NCBI GenBank assembly: GCA_002841945.1
Contig: PHBI01000003.1
Location: 1-64,000, forward strand
Length of the DNA: 64,000 nt
Direction of reading: 5' to 3'
Source of the DNA: Deltaproteobacteria bacterium HGW-Deltaproteobacteria-14
Lineage (GTDB): Bacteria > Myxococcota_A > UBA9042 > PHBI01
Of this stretch, positions 46,186 through 54,054 are shown in pieces. Both the position numbers and the translations under genes were made by a program. The notes below the pieces were generated by a model. The model worked only from the letters and a program-made list of their open reading frames with translations, did not search any database and was not told where the DNA came from. Position 1 is the stretch's first letter; the number at the start of each line of letters is the position of its first letter.

Positions 46186-47481
46186 TCAGTCGCGCCGGTC
46201 CCGTCGCCCCGGGCCGCACCAGCCACGCCCGCGCCCGGGACCGTGATCGTGGCGGGGATCGTGGTCGTGGCGCTGGTGGCGGTCGCGGTCGCCACCGTGG
46301 TCGCCGCGCCCGTGGCCCTCGTGCCCGTGACCCTCGTGCCCGTGGTGGCCGTGCTCCTCGCGCCCATCGCGCCCATCGCGCCCATCGCGCCCATCGCGCT
46401 CGTGGCGGCCGCGGCCCTCGTGCCGCTCGTGGCCGTGGGGACCGTGCCCCTCGTGCATCTCGTGGCCGTGGTGGCCGCGCTCCTCGTGCCCCTCATGGTC
46501 GCGCGGACCGTGGTGGTGTCGGTGGCGTCCCTCGCCCCTACCGCCCGCCTGCGGCCGGGCGTCCGCGACGGTCGTGGCCTCGCTGACCGCCCCCGCGCGC
46601 ACGTAGCGCACGGTGACCTCGGCGCCGGCCCGCCCCGCGAGCGCCGCCATGAGGTCGGCCAGCTGCGCCACCGGGCGATCCTCGACGCCGATCACCGTGT
46701 CGCCCGCCATCAGGCCGCCGCGCTCCGCGGCGCCGCCCGGCGCGACCCAGGTCACGAGGAGCCCGCTCTCCTGCCCGGCCTCGGCCTCGACCGACGCGGG
46801 CAGGCGCACCGACTGCACGCCGACCCCGAGGAAGCCGCGGGTGATCGGCCCACCGGCCGCCAGCAGCGTCGCCACCCGCTCCACGGTCGTGGTCGGGAGC
46901 ACCGCGCCCTCGCGCAGGATCCCCCGCGTGTTCACGCCGATGACGCGCCCCGCCAGGTCGACCAGCGGCCCGCCGGAGAACCCGGGGGGGAGCTGCCCGT
47001 CCACGTCGACCCAGGCGTCGATGGCCCCGCCGCGCGGGGTGACCCAGGCGCCGCCGAGCCCCGCGACCATCCCGAAGGCCGCGCGGACGCCGTAGATGTT
47101 GCGGCCGACCGGCGCCACCAGGTGGCCCACCCTGAGGCCGGCCGCGCCGATGGGCGAGATCGCGCTCGGCGGGCAGTCCTCGACCCGCAACAGCGCGAGC
47201 TCGGTGCTGTCGTCGTAGCCGACGAGCTCGGCCGCGCGCACCTCGCCGTCGTGGAAGAGCGCGCGCACTCCCCCGCGGTGGCGCTGCAGGAGCCGCGTCG
47301 TCGTGACGATCAGCCCGTCGTCGGCGGACCACACGAGGCCGCTCGCGGTGCGGTGGCCCGCCTGGACCGCGACCACCGCCGGCGCGACGCGGGCGACCGC
47401 GTCGGCGATGGCGTCGGCGATCGCCGGCAGCGCGGGGAGGGCGGGGGTCGGGGTCGGTGTGTTGTCGTGGTCGGTGCTCAT
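46186..47481 (-). CDS. HtrA-like PDZ protein with degenerate catalytic triad and His-rich tail
   Basis: A 431-residue protein with a trypsin-fold domain at about 20-205, a PDZ domain at about 215-300 and a tail of about 110 residues. Against DegS/HtrA, the TNxHV His position reads TTTRL (Arg63) and the TDLA Asp position reads TELA (Glu94), while the Ser loop GFSGGP (Ser169) is kept. It is therefore probably not an active protease. No signal peptide is present, so it should be cytoplasmic. The tail (320-413) has about 28 His in 94 residues, in HGHEGHGHEGH-type repeats, with DGR triplet repeats; it likely binds divalent metal. Start at MSTDHDN (47481) is preferred. Divergent from a LuxR-type regulator, 116 bp apart. 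Confidence 0.85.
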   Translation of the reverse strand: MSTDHDNTPTPTPALPALPAIADAIADAVARVAPAVVAVQAGHRTASGLVWSADDGLIVTTTRLLQRHRGGVRALFHDGEVRAAELVGYDDSTELALLRVEDCPPSAISPIGAAGLRVGHLVAPVGRNIYGVRAAFGMVAGLGGAWVTPRGGAIDAWVDVDGQLPPGFSGGPLVDLAGRVIGVNTRGILREGAVLPTTTVERVATLLAAGGPITRGFLGVGVQSVRLPASVEAEAGQESGLLVTWVAPGGAAERGGLMAGDTVIGVEDRPVAQLADLMAALAGRAGAEVTVRYVRAGAVSEATTVADARPQAGGRGEGRHRHHHGPRDHEGHEERGHHGHEMHEGHGPHGHERHEGRGRHERDGRDGRDGRDGREEHGHHGHEGHGHEGHGRGDHGGDRDRHQRHDHDPRHDHGPGRGRGWCGPGRRDRRD

Positions 47482-47597
47482 GGTGGGAAGTCTACCCGCA
47501 CGCCGCCAGCGCGCCATCGCTCCGATGGCCAGGCCGCCCCTGCCCGATCGGACAGGGGCGCTGGGCGCGCTCGCCTCGGGTGCGTAGTCTGAGCGCC

Positions 47598-48212
47598 ATG
47601 GACTTTCAGCTCGATCGGCCCCGCGTCGCCCTCGTCGGTCCCGACTCGCTCGCCCGCGCGGGGCTGCGCGCCGCGCTGACCTCGCACCACGTCGAGGTCG
47701 CGAGCGAGTCGGTTCACCTCGAGGACGAGCCGGACGTGCGGGTCGACGCCATCGTCTGGGACGACGGGCCGAGCGGCGGCGAGCCCCCGCCGCGGGTCCC
47801 CGGGGCGCCGCTGCTGGCGTTGGTCGCCGACGAGGAGCGCGCGCGCGTCGCGTTGGCGAGCGGGGCTCGGGGCGTGCTCCTGCGGGACGGCGACGGGCGC
47901 CGTATGGCGGCCGCGCTGGCGGCCATCGACGCCGGCCTGATCGTGGTGGACGAGCCCTTCATCGAGGGGCTCGTCGACACCCCGCCCGACGATCCGGTGA
48001 CCGACGACTGGATCGACCCCCTCACCGCGCGCGAGCTCGAGGTCCTCGAGCTGATGGCGGAGGGCCTGTCGAACAAGGAGATCGGCGCGCAGCTCGCGAT
48101 CTCGCCCCACACCGCCAAGTTCCACGTCAACACGATCCTCGGCAAGCTCGACGCCCAGACCCGCACCGAGGCGGTCGTGCGCGCCGCGCGGACCGGCCTG
48201 CTGTCGCTGTGA
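47598..48212 (+). CDS. LuxR/NarL-type regulator with atypical receiver
   Basis: A 204-residue transcription factor: a receiver-like domain at 1-120 and a LuxR helix-turn-helix at about 138-200 (LTARELEVLELMAEGLSNKEIGAQLAISPHTAKFHVNTIL). The receiver is diverged. The conserved Thr after beta-4 is missing (LLALVADEE) and the conserved Lys of the GYLLK segment is Arg (GVLLRDGDG), so phosphorylation may not control it. The gene is divergent from the HtrA-like pseudoprotease gene, which it may regulate. ATG at 47598 is clear though the ribosome site is weak. Confidence 0.87.
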   Translation: MDFQLDRPRVALVGPDSLARAGLRAALTSHHVEVASESVHLEDEPDVRVDAIVWDDGPSGGEPPPRVPGAPLLALVADEERARVALASGARGVLLRDGDGRRMAAALAAIDAGLIVVDEPFIEGLVDTPPDDPVTDDWIDPLTARELEVLELMAEGLSNKEIGAQLAISPHTAKFHVNTILGKLDAQTRTEAVVRAARTGLLSL

Positions 48213-48227
48213 GCGGCCGCGTGGACC

Positions 48228-49184
48228 TCAGCGCCGCTCGCGCAAGGCGCGCCGTGGCCCCAAGCGCGGGACCCGGACGCCGGCGCGCTTGAGCAGCGCC
48301 ACCACGCGCAGGCGATGGGGCCGGTAGGGCTCGAGGAGCTCGAGCATCCGCGCGTCGTCCGCGCGGGCCTCCCCGGCCAGCGCGAACGCGACCATGCTCG
48401 GCAGCCAGTAGTCGCCGGTGGGCACCGCGTCGGGGTCACCGAACCCGCTCCCGAGCACCCACGCCGCCGTCCACGGGCCGACCCCCGGCAGCGCCTCGAG
48501 CACCGTCGACACCTCGTCGCAGGGCCGACCGACCAGGGCCTCGAGCCGGTGCGCCCGCTCCGCGGCTCCCCGCAAGGTGTGCGCCTGCTTGCGCAGGATC
48601 CCGAGGTCCGTGAAGGCGGTCGGGGCCAAGCGCCGGATCGCCTCGGGGGCCGGATAGACCCACAGCGCCGGCGCGTCGGGTGCGTCGGCCCCCGCCGGCC
48701 CGGGCGCCCGCTCGCCGAACCGCTCGGCCAACCGCCGACACGCCGCCACCGCCTCCTTCCCGGTCACGAGCTGATGCAGGATCGTCGGGGCCAGGCGCTC
48801 GAAGACCGTCAGCGTCGACGGCAGGTGGATCCCCGGGTAGCGGGCCACCAGCCGCCGCACGATCGGCGCGACGGGCACGAAGAGGTCCGGGCGATCGAGC
48901 AGCCCCAACAGCGCCACATGGTGCGTCGCAACCCACGACGCGCCTTTTCCCCACGCATCGACCGTGATCTCTGTGTCGCGTTGCACCATGCGGAGGGTGG
49001 CCGGCCCCTCGGGGGTCCGGGTCGCGCGCCACACCTCGCGCCGCGCGGAGTCGATGTGCAGGGTCGGGTCGCCGGCTCCCCATCGCAGCGTCGCCTGGCT
49101 GGCCGCGAGATCGTAGCGCTCGGGCGCGAGCACCTCCACCCGGACGCGGGCCGCTCCCTCCGCCGTCGTGTCCGCTGGCGCCAT
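48228..49184 (-). CDS. DNA-3-methyladenine glycosylase (AlkA-like, HhH-GPD)
   Basis: A 318-residue base-excision glycosylase. The N-terminal AlkA-like beta domain is followed by the HhH-GPD core: LRKQAHTLRGAAERAH, then EALPGVGPWTAAWVLGSG (helix-hairpin-helix and G/P loop), with the catalytic Asp in VPTGDYWLP. It removes alkylated or deaminated purines from DNA. The ATG at 49184 gives a protein of typical length; longer frames to 49688 overlap the asparaginase gene on the other strand. Together with exonuclease III at 15012, the window holds two steps of base-excision repair, though unlinked. Confidence 0.88.
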   Translation of the reverse strand: MAPADTTAEGAARVRVEVLAPERYDLAASQATLRWGAGDPTLHIDSARREVWRATRTPEGPATLRMVQRDTEITVDAWGKGASWVATHHVALLGLLDRPDLFVPVAPIVRRLVARYPGIHLPSTLTVFERLAPTILHQLVTGKEAVAACRRLAERFGERAPGPAGADAPDAPALWVYPAPEAIRRLAPTAFTDLGILRKQAHTLRGAAERAHRLEALVGRPCDEVSTVLEALPGVGPWTAAWVLGSGFGDPDAVPTGDYWLPSMVAFALAGEARADDARMLELLEPYRPHRLRVVALLKRAGVRVPRLGPRRALRERR

Positions 49185-49247
49185 GCTCTCCGGTACCGCG
49201 TCGCTCTCTCCTTGCCAAGCGCGCCGCGGCTGGCTAAACGGCCGCGC

Positions 49248-49763
49248 ATGACGAAGCGCATCTGCATCATCTCCACGGGCGGCACGATCGAGAAGACCTA
49301 CGACGAGCTCGACGGGATCCTGTCGAACGGCGTCAGCGTCCTCGACGTCATGCTGGCCGGCCTGATGCACGACGGGCTCGAGCTCGCGCGCGTCCCGCTG
49401 ATGAACAAGGACAGCCGGGACATGAGCGACGCCGATCACAGCCTGATCGCGCGCACCGCCGGCACGATGGCCGAGAGCTTCGACGGCGTCATCGTCGTAC
49501 ACGGCACCGACACGCTGACCCAGACCGGCGACCGCATGGTCGCCCTGCTCGGCGATCCGCGCGTCCCCATCGTCCTGACCGGCGCGATGCGCCCCTACGA
49601 GCTGCGCCGCACCGACGCCGTCCAGAACCTCACCGAGGCCCTGCTCGCCGTGCAGTTCCTCGACCCGGGGGTGTACGTGGTGATGCACTCGAGCGCGCTC
49701 CGCTTCCCGGGGATCATCAAGGACTACGAGCGGGGGACCTTCGTCCGCGCGCCGGGTGGGTGA
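49248..49763 (+). CDS. Short asparaginase-family protein
   Basis: A 171-residue protein matching only the N-terminal domain of L-asparaginase. It has the nucleophile motif ISTGGTIEKTYD (Thr in GGTIEK), and the second motif VVHGTDTLTQTGDRM with the Thr-Asp pair, plus VLTGAMRPYELRRTDA. The C-terminal domain of type I/II enzymes is absent and the gene ends cleanly, so this is the short single-domain type known in many Proteobacteria rather than a truncation. It should hydrolyse asparagine or a related amide, but activity needs oligomers and cannot be assumed. Confidence 0.87.
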   Translation: MTKRICIISTGGTIEKTYDELDGILSNGVSVLDVMLAGLMHDGLELARVPLMNKDSRDMSDADHSLIARTAGTMAESFDGVIVVHGTDTLTQTGDRMVALLGDPRVPIVLTGAMRPYELRRTDAVQNLTEALLAVQFLDPGVYVVMHSSALRFPGIIKDYERGTFVRAPGG

Positions 49764-49870
49764 TCGGCGGGCGAGCGCGGGCGAGATCCAAACCCGATGT
49801 GATGCGTCACTGGGGGTTCGGCGCCTCGTCCGCGGAGACGACCGCGCCGCCGAAGACCCAGGAGAGTCCC

Positions 49871-50626
49871 ATGCGCGATCCCCTCACCGCCCTGCTCCGA
49901 GCGGCGCTCCTCGTGTTCGCCGTCGCGCTCGCCGCGCCCGCGCTCGCCCAACCCCCCGATGACGACCGCGTCGAGGTCGATCCCTGGCCCCAACAGGAGT
50001 GCCTCGCCGGGGCCGGCCAGACCGCCTGCGGCTACGGGTGCGTGGCCGCGTACGGGGACGTGAAGTGCGCGTCCGTCCCGTGGGGCGCCTGCAAGGCGGC
50101 CTACGGCACCATCGTGTGCGGCCCCGACGGGGCGGACGAGGCGCCGGGACGGCGCTGGCGGCGCTATCCCCAGGCGACCTGCCTGGCCGCCAACGGCCGC
50201 ATCGCCTGCGGCTGGGGATGCACCTCGGGTCCGGACGGCCCGGCGTGCAGCCAAGCCATCGGCGGCGTCTGCGCGAGCGCCTACGGGCGCGTCGTCTGCA
50301 GCGAGGGCGGGGTCGGCCGGGACGGCGCCGCCCCGGAGTGCAAAGCGGCCTACGGCAAGATCGCGTGCGGCTTCGGCTGCGTGGCGGCCCACGGTGACGT
50401 GCGCTGCGCGACCCACGCCGACGGGCGCTGCGCCGCGAGCTACGGCAAGATCGTCTGCGGTGACGGGACCGGCGGCCGCCACGCCCCCCGCCAGGAGTGC
50501 AAGTCGGCCTACGGCAAGACCGCGTGCGGCTACGGCTGCGTCGCGGCCTACGGCGACGTGCGCTGCGCCTCGCGCCCGAGCGGGCGCTGCGTCTCCGCCC
50601 ACGGCGCCATCACGTGCAGTGACTGA
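49871..50626 (+). CDS. Secreted Cys-rich repeat protein
   Basis: A 251-residue exported protein (signal peptide ending APALA). The mature part is built of about three repeats of roughly 60-70 residues, each C-x-A-A-Y-G-x-x-A-C-G-x-G-C-x-A-x-x-G-D-V-x-C-A, then G-x-C-x-x-x-Y-G-x-I-x-C. Examples are TACGYGCVAAYGDVKCAS, IACGFGCVAAHGDVRCAT and TACGYGCVAAYGDVRCAS. Cys pairs at fixed spacing predict stacked disulfides. I know similar repeats only from hypothetical deltaproteobacterial proteins. GGAG 6 nt upstream supports ATG 49871. Confidence 0.82.
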   Translation: MRDPLTALLRAALLVFAVALAAPALAQPPDDDRVEVDPWPQQECLAGAGQTACGYGCVAAYGDVKCASVPWGACKAAYGTIVCGPDGADEAPGRRWRRYPQATCLAANGRIACGWGCTSGPDGPACSQAIGGVCASAYGRVVCSEGGVGRDGAAPECKAAYGKIACGFGCVAAHGDVRCATHADGRCAASYGKIVCGDGTGGRHAPRQECKSAYGKTACGYGCVAAYGDVRCASRPSGRCVSAHGAITCSD

Positions 50627-50733
50627 CCCCGGCGGGGTGGCCTCGGCGCTCCGCGCTTACGCGCCCGTTGCGCGCGCGCCGCGACACCTGTGGTAGGCTC
50701 CCGCGCGACGTCGAGGACACGCCGAGGGCGCCG

Positions 50734-52296
50734 ATGAAGGTCATGATCGAGCCGTGGACCCCGTTCCACGAGAGCCTCTGCTGGATGCTCGCCGACGCCT
50801 ACTACACGCGTCGCGGGCTCGACGCCTGGCGCGACGGCGAGGTGCCGCACGACGCGACCACCAACTTCGGCATGGCGACGCAGCACGCGCGCTTGCTCGT
50901 CGAGCACCTCGTCGCCCACGCCCCGGCGCGGGGCGAGCTGTGGATCCTCGAGGTCGGCTCCGGCTCCGGCGCCTTCGCCGCCAACCTGCTGCGCGCCCTC
51001 GCCAGCGAGGTCGGCGAAGCGGGGCGGGACATCCTGGCGCGCCTCCGCTACGTGATGAGCGACTACGCGCGCAAGAGCGTCGAGGAGGCCGCGGCGACCA
51101 ACGCCCTGCGCGGCCACGTCGCCGCCGGTCGCGTGATCCCGGCGCTCCTCGACCTGCGCCTCGGGGGGCCGCCGCGCGGGCTCGACGGCGCGCCGATCGC
51201 GGCGCGCTTCGACGCGGTCTACGCCAACTACGTCTGCTGCGTGATCCCGCAGCGCAGCATCCAGCGCCGCGGCGACACCTGGCACGAGCAGCTCGTCCAG
51301 ATCGTCGCCGACCTCGCCCCGGACCACCCGGCCGCAGAGGACCCCATCGCGGCCATCTTCGCCGACCCCACCCGCGCGCACCTGCTCCAGAGCCTCGAAC
51401 TCCAGCTCGCCTGGCGCGAGCGCGACCTCGCGGAGCTCGTCGGCGGCGCGGTCCATCAGCGCATCGTCGAGCACCTCCTCGTCGACCTCGAGGAGGCGAC
51501 CCTCGGGTATCCCCTCGGCTTCGTCGACTTCCTCCTCGGGCTCGCGGAGCGCTTGCGGCCACACGCCATCGTCTCGGTGATGGACTACGGCAAGGTCGAG
51601 AAGGCGGAGCTCGCCGGGCTGGTGGATCGCAGGCCCGAGATCTACGGCAACTCGATCGCCCACGAGACCCCGTTCTGCGCCTTCGACGCCTTCGGAGACG
51701 TGGCCGGCTGGGGCGTCCTGCGGACCCACGACCGGCTGCGCTCGGTGCAGACCGCCGTCCTCGCCCCCGGTGGCGGGGTCGTCGAGCGGCTGCGCGAGGG
51801 GTTCGAACGCCACCACGTCGCGACCCACCTCGGCGACGACCTCATCGACTTCTACGAGGCTGGCTGCCGCTCGGCCACGGACGGCGACCACGAGCGCGCC
51901 GTGCGCAACTTCCGGCGCTGCGTCGAGCTCGACCCGCACAGCGCCGAGTACCGCTTCCGGCTCGCGGAGGCGGCCATCGACGGCGGTCACTACAAGCTCG
52001 CGGTCGCCGCCGCGGGGGTCGGCATGGCCCTCGATGACGGCGAGGACCACGACTTCGAGTTCGTCCTCGGGCGCGCCTTCTGCCTCGACGACGACTTCAG
52101 CGAGGCCATCGCCTGGTACGAGCGCTCGCTGCAGCGCGACGAACACTGGGTGACGCTCACCAACCTCGCCACCCTCTACGAGCACGACGGGCGCTTCGAT
52201 GACGCCCGCCGCGGCTACCTCCGCGCGCTCGAGCTCAAGCCCGACTACGAGAAGGCCCGGCGTCGCCTGGCGAACCTCGGCAGTCGCATCCATTGA
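50734..52296 (+). CDS. Class I methyltransferase fused to TPR domain
   Basis: A 520-residue protein. The N-terminal half carries a Rossmann methyltransferase with motif I near 70-84 (ILEVGSGSGAFAANLLRAL) and a VYANYVCCVIP segment; the layout resembles MidA/NDUFAF7-type arginine methyltransferases. The C-terminal half (about 385-510) contains three or four tetratricopeptide repeats (HERAVRNFRRCVELDPHSAEY, FSEAIAWYERSLQRDEHW, FDDARRGYLRALELKPDYEKA) for protein binding. It is likely to methylate a protein or partner held by the TPRs. The ATG at 50734 is chosen because the conserved opening follows it. Confidence 0.82.
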   Translation: MKVMIEPWTPFHESLCWMLADAYYTRRGLDAWRDGEVPHDATTNFGMATQHARLLVEHLVAHAPARGELWILEVGSGSGAFAANLLRALASEVGEAGRDILARLRYVMSDYARKSVEEAAATNALRGHVAAGRVIPALLDLRLGGPPRGLDGAPIAARFDAVYANYVCCVIPQRSIQRRGDTWHEQLVQIVADLAPDHPAAEDPIAAIFADPTRAHLLQSLELQLAWRERDLAELVGGAVHQRIVEHLLVDLEEATLGYPLGFVDFLLGLAERLRPHAIVSVMDYGKVEKAELAGLVDRRPEIYGNSIAHETPFCAFDAFGDVAGWGVLRTHDRLRSVQTAVLAPGGGVVERLREGFERHHVATHLGDDLIDFYEAGCRSATDGDHERAVRNFRRCVELDPHSAEYRFRLAEAAIDGGHYKLAVAAAGVGMALDDGEDHDFEFVLGRAFCLDDDFSEAIAWYERSLQRDEHWVTLTNLATLYEHDGRFDDARRGYLRALELKPDYEKARRRLANLGSRIH

Positions 52297-52305
52297 GCGG
52301 TTGCG

Positions 52306-53034
52306 ATGTCGCCGCGCGGTGAGCGTTCACGAGGACCGGATCCTGAAGATGCGGTCGCGTTTGCCGCGTCGCAGCACGCCCGCCTCCGGGACGCGATCAG
52401 CGAGCTGTCGTGGCTGTTGTCGCGGGGCTACGCGGAGCCATCGGCGCGGAAGATCGTGGGCGATCGCCACCAGCTCACCCAGCGCCAGCGGCTCGCCGTC
52501 GGGCAGTGCGCCTGCGCCGACGACCGCCTCGCGGCCCGCCGCGCGCGCCAGCTCGGCCTCGACGAGCTGGTCGGGCGCGCCGTGCGGGTCGATGGCTTCA
52601 ACTGCGTCATCACCCTCGAGGCGGCGCTCTCGGGGGCGGCGCTCCTGGTCGGCCGCGACGGCGTGTGGCGTGACCTGTCGCGGGTGCGGGGGAGCTATCA
52701 CCCTGTCGCGGTGACCGAGCGCGTCGCCGCGCTCGTCGGGAGCACGCTGGCTGCGGCCGGCGCAGGGCCGGTCGAGTGGTGTCTGGATCGGCCGGTGTCG
52801 AACAGCGGTCGGCTCAAGCTGCTGCTCCTGACGGCCGCCGGTGCCGCCGGTTGGCCCTGGACGGTCGCGCTCACCGACGGGACGGACCGCGTCGTCGCGG
52901 CGGCGCCGGACGTCGTGGCCTCATCGGACAGCTGGATCCTGGACCGCGACGTCCCGTGGATCGATCTCCCGGCGATGGTGCTGCAGCAGCAAGAGGTTCA
53001 GCCGTGGCTCGTCAGGCTCACCGGCGGCGAATGA
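52306..53034 (+). CDS. DUF434 domain protein
   Basis: A 242-residue protein with the DUF434 pattern in the first half: FAASQHARLRDAISELSWLLSRGY, SARKIVGDRHQLTQRQRLAV, then VDGFNCVITLEAALSGA. The second half (GPVEWCLDRPVSNSGRLKLLL, then DSWILDRDVPWIDLPAMVL) resembles the companion domain often found with it. The biochemical role is not known. Start ATG 52306 lies 10 bp after the methyltransferase stop, so the two may be one unit. Confidence 0.85.
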   Translation: MSPRGERSRGPDPEDAVAFAASQHARLRDAISELSWLLSRGYAEPSARKIVGDRHQLTQRQRLAVGQCACADDRLAARRARQLGLDELVGRAVRVDGFNCVITLEAALSGAALLVGRDGVWRDLSRVRGSYHPVAVTERVAALVGSTLAAAGAGPVEWCLDRPVSNSGRLKLLLLTAAGAAGWPWTVALTDGTDRVVAAAPDVVASSDSWILDRDVPWIDLPAMVLQQQEVQPWLVRLTGGE

Positions 53035-53240
53035 TATTGCGGCACATCAAAATGGTCCGCGAGCGCGCCACACCGCCGCGGTGGCACTCGACCGCCGGGT
53101 AAGGGGTAAGGGTCCGCACAGAGATTAGGGCCCGTGCCGAAATAGCTTGTCGTCTTGCCGGCGGATCCGCCGCCATCTGCGCGGTCCCGAAAGCTCGGAA
53201 GACGCCCGCGGGCTGAGGTCCTACCGATCGCAGCGCGGTG

Positions 53241-53738
53241 TCATTTCGCCCCGCGCTCCTCGCCGTGTCGCCGCAGGTGGTCGCAAGCGCGCGCGAAGAG
53301 GCGCGAGAAGATCGGCTTCAGCAGCGGCTCGAGGGGGCGCAGCGCGAGCCGGGGCTGGTAGGCGATCGTCCACTGGACGCGGGTCCCGCCGTCCCGCGGG
53401 GCCGGGCTGAGGCGGTAGTCCTCCACCATTCGGGCCAGGATCGGGCGCGTGATCCTGGTGATCGAGAACGCGAAGCGTTTGCCGGGATCCCAGACGAGAA
53501 TACGCTCGTGCACACCGAGGCCTCGCAGGCGCACCTCGCGGACGCTCCCCGCCCCGTGCGGCGCGGAGGTCAGCCACCGGGCGCCGCGGTAGTCCGGAAA
53601 CCAGCGGGCGAAGTGGTCCGGATCGGAGATCCAGGTGAAGACGTCGTCTGGCGAAGACTGGACGTGGAAATCATAGGTGAAGTGGCGTTTGGACGCGTCG
53701 GCGAAGCCGACATCTGCGGGCGCTACGGGGAACCACAT
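53241..53738 (-). CDS. SRPBCC/START-like lipid-binding protein
   Basis: A 165-residue protein with the SRPBCC (polyketide cyclase/dehydrase) pattern: FTYDFHVQSSPDDVFTWISDPDHFARWFPDY, then GSVREVRLRG, ERILVWDPGKRFAFSI, and the long C-terminal helix LLKPIFSRLFARACDHLRRH. These proteins form a hydrophobic cavity for a lipid or similar ligand. No enzyme motif is present. It lies alone between the DUF434 gene and the signalling operon; an ATG at 53738 is the only plausible start. Confidence 0.85.
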   Translation of the reverse strand: MWFPVAPADVGFADASKRHFTYDFHVQSSPDDVFTWISDPDHFARWFPDYRGARWLTSAPHGAGSVREVRLRGLGVHERILVWDPGKRFAFSITRITRPILARMVEDYRLSPAPRDGGTRVQWTIAYQPRLALRPLEPLLKPIFSRLFARACDHLRRHGEERGAK

Positions 53739-54054
53739 GGCGGACAGCCTCCGGTCGCTGGGATGATGTCAAGCCGCTCGGTGTGACGCAACACCACGTG
53801 GGTGGCCCCCCCCTCCGCAGCGAGGCGAGCGTTTTCTGGCGGAGTGGGACGAGACGGCGGATAACCGGTGGGTCGGTTACATCGGAGAATGCACAACATG
53901 GGCTCTCCGTAGCGTGACGTGTGCGGTCGCGGTGCGACAAACGAAGCCGAAGCGCGGCGTCGATGATGGGTAAGGTGGTGGTCGCCCTTCAGGGTTTGAA
54001 GAAACCGACCGATGACCACCGTGTCATTGCTGAGCGGTGAACAGGGGGAGCGGA
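53739..54054. promoter_or_regulatory. 316-bp upstream region of the signalling operon
   Basis: No gene is visible; open frames here are short and lack family signals. The region should hold promoters for the minus-strand SRPBCC gene and the plus-strand operon. The only clear symmetry is the inverted repeat TAACCG-N6-CGGTTA at 53862-53879, in AT-richer sequence than the surroundings. Confidence 0.5.
53862..53879. promoter_or_regulatory. Inverted repeat TAACCG-N6-CGGTTA
   Basis: Perfect 6-bp arms with a 6-bp spacer, 176 bp upstream of the first gene of the 54055 operon and 124 bp upstream of the SRPBCC gene. It could be a regulator site for either. Regulator unknown. Confidence 0.4.

Noticed and set aside
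46360-46420. Tandem 9-bp repeat GCGCCCATC as a repeat locus
   Set aside because: It encodes the DGR triplets of the His-rich tail in the HtrA-like protein and is explained by the protein repeat.
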